From NCBI RefSeq assembly GCF_003340495.1, contig NZ_QASA01000001.1:2046001-2110000 (forward strand): 64,000 bases of DNA. Reading direction: 5' to 3'. Shown one piece after another: positions 61,797 through 64,000 of this stretch; within the stretch, counting starts at the first letter, position 1; each line of letters starts with the position of its first letter. The notes below the pieces were generated by a model that worked only from the letters and a program-made list of their open reading frames with translations, was not told where the DNA came from and did no database searches. Made by a program: the position numbers and the translations under genes. This DNA comes from Adhaeribacter pallidiroseus (GTDB lineage Bacteria; Bacteroidota; Bacteroidia; Cytophagales; Hymenobacteraceae).

Positions 61797-62291
61797 ATGA
61801 AACTGCAATCATTAAATGATTTATTGGTTCACCAATTACAAGATTTGTACGGCGCGGAACAACAATTATTAAAGGCCATGCCTAAGATGTTATCGACGGC
61901 CCAGTCTCCGAAATTAAAAGAAGCTTTTCAAACGCACATGACCGAAACCGAGAATCAGGTAAAACGGCTAGAGCAAGTATTCCAATCCATGGGGATAGAA
62001 GCAGAAGCGATTAAATGTAAAGCCATGGAAGGCTTACTGAAAGAAGCAGAAGAGATGATGAGCGAAGATGCGGATGCCGAAGTAATGGATGCCGGTTTAA
62101 TTGCCAGCGCCCAACGCGTAGAGCATTACGAAATTGCCGGTTACGGAACAGCCAGCACTTACGCTAAATATTTAGGCCATAACGAAGCGTTTAATCTGTT
62201 ACAGGAAACACTGAGCGAAGAAAAAAAGACTGACGAATTATTAACGGTAATCGCGGAGTCTTCGGTGAATATAAAAGCCGAAAATCATTAG
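61797..62291 (+). CDS. DUF892/YciE-YciF-family ferritin-like protein
   Basis: A 164-residue four-helix ferritin-like protein. It has SLNDLLVHQLQDLYGAEQQLLKAMPKM at the N-terminus (core DLYGAEQQLLKA with metal-ligand Glu), HMTETENQVKRLEQVF near residue 42, SAQRVEHYEIAGYGTASTYA (core VEHYEIAGYGT) and LLQETLSEEKKTDELL near residue 140. The Glu and His positions match the presumed di-iron site of the family. Members respond to osmotic or starvation stress. Alone in its transcription unit. Confidence 0.9.
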   Translation: MKLQSLNDLLVHQLQDLYGAEQQLLKAMPKMLSTAQSPKLKEAFQTHMTETENQVKRLEQVFQSMGIEAEAIKCKAMEGLLKEAEEMMSEDADAEVMDAGLIASAQRVEHYEIAGYGTASTYAKYLGHNEAFNLLQETLSEEKKTDELLTVIAESSVNIKAENH

Positions 62292-62333
62292 AAAATAATA
62301 TTTAAATTATTGAATATTATTTAAAAATATTCG

Positions 62334-62341
62334 TATATTTG
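62334..62341 (+). promoter_or_regulatory. orphan -7 box in the DUF892-M1 gap
   Basis: TATATTTG matches the consensus on the plus strand, but no plus-strand gene follows. A long hairpin (62367-62410) lies about 25 bases downstream. Confidence 0.35.
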
Positions 62342-62366
62342 AACAAGTATAGTGTAATTTAGAAGT

Positions 62367-62410
62367 GAAAATCCTGTTGGTTGCTTTTTAAGGCGGCCCG
62401 CAGGATTTTC
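62367..62410. terminator. long hairpin between convergent genes, terminator or small RNA
   Basis: GAAAATCCTG (62367-62376) pairs with CAGGATTTTC (62401-62410). Inside, GGTTGC pairs with GCGGCC through two G-U wobbles around an eight-base loop. Only a short CTTTT follows on the plus strand. The most likely role is a shared terminator for the DUF892 and M1 genes. Confidence 0.55.
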
Positions 62411-62425
62411 CTTTTAAGAGCATTT

Positions 62426-64000
62426 TTAAAGCCCGAGAAGCTTTTCCACGGATTGCCGGGTAACAGCATGGTAATTAGCCCGGGCTTTTTTAAAAATTTG
62501 CTGCGCTTTTTCTTTTCCGGAGCTATTCTGAGCCAATAACCGGTACAAGGGCAACACAAATTTGCGTCGGCCTACTTTCATTAAAAATTCCTCCAGAGCA
62601 GCAGATATCGGCTGGTAATCTGCTTTTATTCCCATTTCAAACCAAGTAGCGGCAATTTCGGCGTTCTTAGATTCCGTAAAGTGGAAAGTAGCATCTAATA
62701 CTTTCAGGATACTTGGGTTTATATTTGTTTTAATTAAATGAAAGCAGTAAAGCCATTCGTGCGTGGTCCAGTGGTGGGTATTTTCTCCAGCCGCAGCTGG
62801 ATTTACAAACCAATTATGCACAACTTCCTCCACCAGAGTTAAACGGGCAGATTTTACCTGAATTGCTGTATCGGGCAGTCCGGGCTGATAAATCCAATTT
62901 TCTGGTTTTACTCGTAGCTCAAGCAAGTCTTTCTCCTGGGAAAAATAGGAAAGTAGAAATTCCAGAAAATACTCGGTGGTGTTCGACTGAAATTTAAAAT
63001 TTTTAAAGTATTCCGTTATAAAAGCATCAAAGCGGGGGCGGCCAACCACATTTTCCAGCGTGAGTAAAAATAAATTACCTTTTTCGTAAGCAATTTCGGT
63101 AAGTCCGTCATCCGGATCCCGGTTGGCCAAGTGTAGTTTCAAACAAGTATCAGGGTTAGTTGGTCCTAATTCGTTTAAAGTTATCAGTAAATCCTGAAAT
63201 CCCAGCACCTTCAACATATCCGCATAATCCGCCCCATATACATTTTCCATAATCCGGCGTTCAAAGTACACCGTAAATCCTTCGTTTAGCCAGAAATCAT
63301 TCCAGGTGGCGTTGGTTACTAAATTGCCCGACCAGGAATGCGCTAACTCGTGGGCAACTAAACTGGTTAGAGAGCGGTCGCCGGTAATAATGGTAGGAGT
63401 AGCAAAAGTGAGACAAGGGTTTTCCATGCCTCCAAACGGAAAACTGGGCGGTAAAACCAGTAAGTCGTAGCGACCCCAGGGGTAAGCGCCGTATAATTGT
63501 TCGGCCACGAGCAGCATATTTTCCATTTCGCTAAACTCATCAGCCGCTGCTGACAACATAGCTGGTTCGGCGTAAACCCCCGTTCTGGTGCCTATTTTTT
63601 TAAATTCCAAGTGCCCGACGGCCAATGCCATTAAGTAAGAAGGAATAGGATAGGGCATGGTAAAAGAATACCGGCCCGTTTCGTTTGACTCCTGCGGGTT
63701 GTGGGCGCTCATCAAAGCCAAAAATCCAACCGGTACTTGTACTTGGGCCGTGTAGGTAAATCGGATGGCCGGCGAATCCTGGCAGGGCAACCAGGTGCGG
63801 GCCAAAATAGCTTGCGATTGCGTAAATAAAAATGGAAACTTGCCCCCGGCGGTTTGTTCCGGTGCTAGCCACTGGAGAGCCGCCGCCCCCGGGGGCGTTT
63901 GGTAAATAATAGTAATTTCTGCCGTGTTATCCTGGAGTTCAATTTCTAAGGGCTGCCCAATATAAGGCCGTACAGCGCCTAGTGTAAAAGGAGTAGGGTA
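62426..64000 (-). CDS. M1-family aminopeptidase, leukotriene-A4-hydrolase-like, 5' end beyond the window
   Basis: The frame is open from the right edge at 64000 down to the stop at 62426 (about 525 residues seen), so the N-terminus is missing. Visible are LARTWLPCQDSPAIRFTY, the exopeptidase motif GGMENPCLTF, and the zinc site HELAHSWSGNLVTN with the third ligand Glu in NEGFTVYFERRI (HExxH-18-E). The C-terminal alpha-helical domain with FLEFLLSYFSQEKD and an HWTTHEWL-type helix matches LTA4H-type enzymes. It would release N-terminal residues from peptides. Cellular location cannot be judged without the start. Confidence 0.92.
   Translation of the reverse strand, partial: YPTPFTLGAVRPYIGQPLEIELQDNTAEITIIYQTPPGAAALQWLAPEQTAGGKFPFLFTQSQAILARTWLPCQDSPAIRFTYTAQVQVPVGFLALMSAHNPQESNETGRYSFTMPYPIPSYLMALAVGHLEFKKIGTRTGVYAEPAMLSAAADEFSEMENMLLVAEQLYGAYPWGRYDLLVLPPSFPFGGMENPCLTFATPTIITGDRSLTSLVAHELAHSWSGNLVTNATWNDFWLNEGFTVYFERRIMENVYGADYADMLKVLGFQDLLITLNELGPTNPDTCLKLHLANRDPDDGLTEIAYEKGNLFLLTLENVVGRPRFDAFITEYFKNFKFQSNTTEYFLEFLLSYFSQEKDLLELRVKPENWIYQPGLPDTAIQVKSARLTLVEEVVHNWFVNPAAAGENTHHWTTHEWLYCFHLIKTNINPSILKVLDATFHFTESKNAEIAATWFEMGIKADYQPISAALEEFLMKVGRRKFVLPLYRLLAQNSSGKEKAQQIFKKARANYHAVTRQSVEKLLGL

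Noticed and set aside
1-64000. CRISPR array, insertion sequence, prophage, tRNA or rRNA
   Set aside because: I looked for regular spacer-repeat units, transposase motifs, phage genes and cloverleaf or rRNA segments and found none. The heptad arrays are too short and lack unique spacers.

Overview
The window comes from the chromosome of a Bacteroidota bacterium, most likely of the Cytophagales/Hymenobacteraceae (Adhaeribacter-like). This rests on gene content and signals, not on a database match. Pointers are TonB-dependent receptors with CarboxypepD_reg-like N-termini, a secreted subtilase with a type IX secretion tail, a HU-CCDC81/SPOR protein, DUF2911 and DUF3127 proteins, bacillithiol synthesis (bshB1), -7 boxes of the TAnnTTTG type, and an A/T-rich background with few Shine-Dalgarno sites. 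I see no rRNA, tRNA, insertion sequence, prophage or CRISPR array. The region reads as core chromosome with one accessory-looking sugar locus.

Layout. 1-1024: end of an M23 peptidase and bshB1 (frameshifted). 1105-7047: accC, an alpha-oxoamine-synthase-type PLP enzyme, a histone-H1-like protein, tyrS (frameshifted) and holA. 7237-17375: a tightly packed envelope operon (1023-aa TPR protein, outer-membrane barrel, HU-CCDC81/SPOR protein, ExbB, ExbD, TonB-like protein) running into folC and trmB. 17508-25079: a degenerate TrpF-like protein, mnmA, a lipoprotein, an S8 peptidase, rpe and a TonB-dependent receptor. 25453-26334: DUF2911. 26573-33841: a complete histidine operon, hisG-D-C-B-H-A-F-IE, preceded by a His-rich leader peptide and hairpins that look like an attenuator. 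33870-36318: a TetR regulator with a palindromic operator, a haloalkane-dehalogenase-like hydrolase and an unusual MBL-fold protein. 36399-40325: a TonB-dependent receptor and a repeat-containing lipoprotein. 40519-49702: a minus-strand cluster for sugar or uronate catabolism (MFS transporter, SDR, Gfo/Idh/MocA, esterase, TIM-barrel isomerase, GH88-like hydrolase, PQQ-type dehydrogenase with a cytochrome c domain). 49995-58598: mostly single housekeeping or stress genes (four-helix-bundle protein, BaiN-like flavoprotein, YkvA, DinB, GNAT, PhoH, AlbA_2 protein, SDR). 58748-64000: DUF3127, isoaspartyl peptidase and cyanophycinase (a likely cyanophycin-degrading pair), a DUF892 protein and the C-terminal part of an LTA4H-like M1 aminopeptidase cut by the window edge.

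Three points stand out. Two conserved genes (bshB1, tyrS) are each interrupted by one missing base in a homopolymer of five, which suggests consensus errors, or slippage if real. Many intergenic gaps carry degenerate tandem repeats with a 7-bp period and a GTT/AAC core, resembling in style the heptanucleotide STRRs of cyanobacteria. The 40.5-49.7 kb locus looks like a complete route for an acidic or esterified glycoside whose substrate cannot be read from the sequence.
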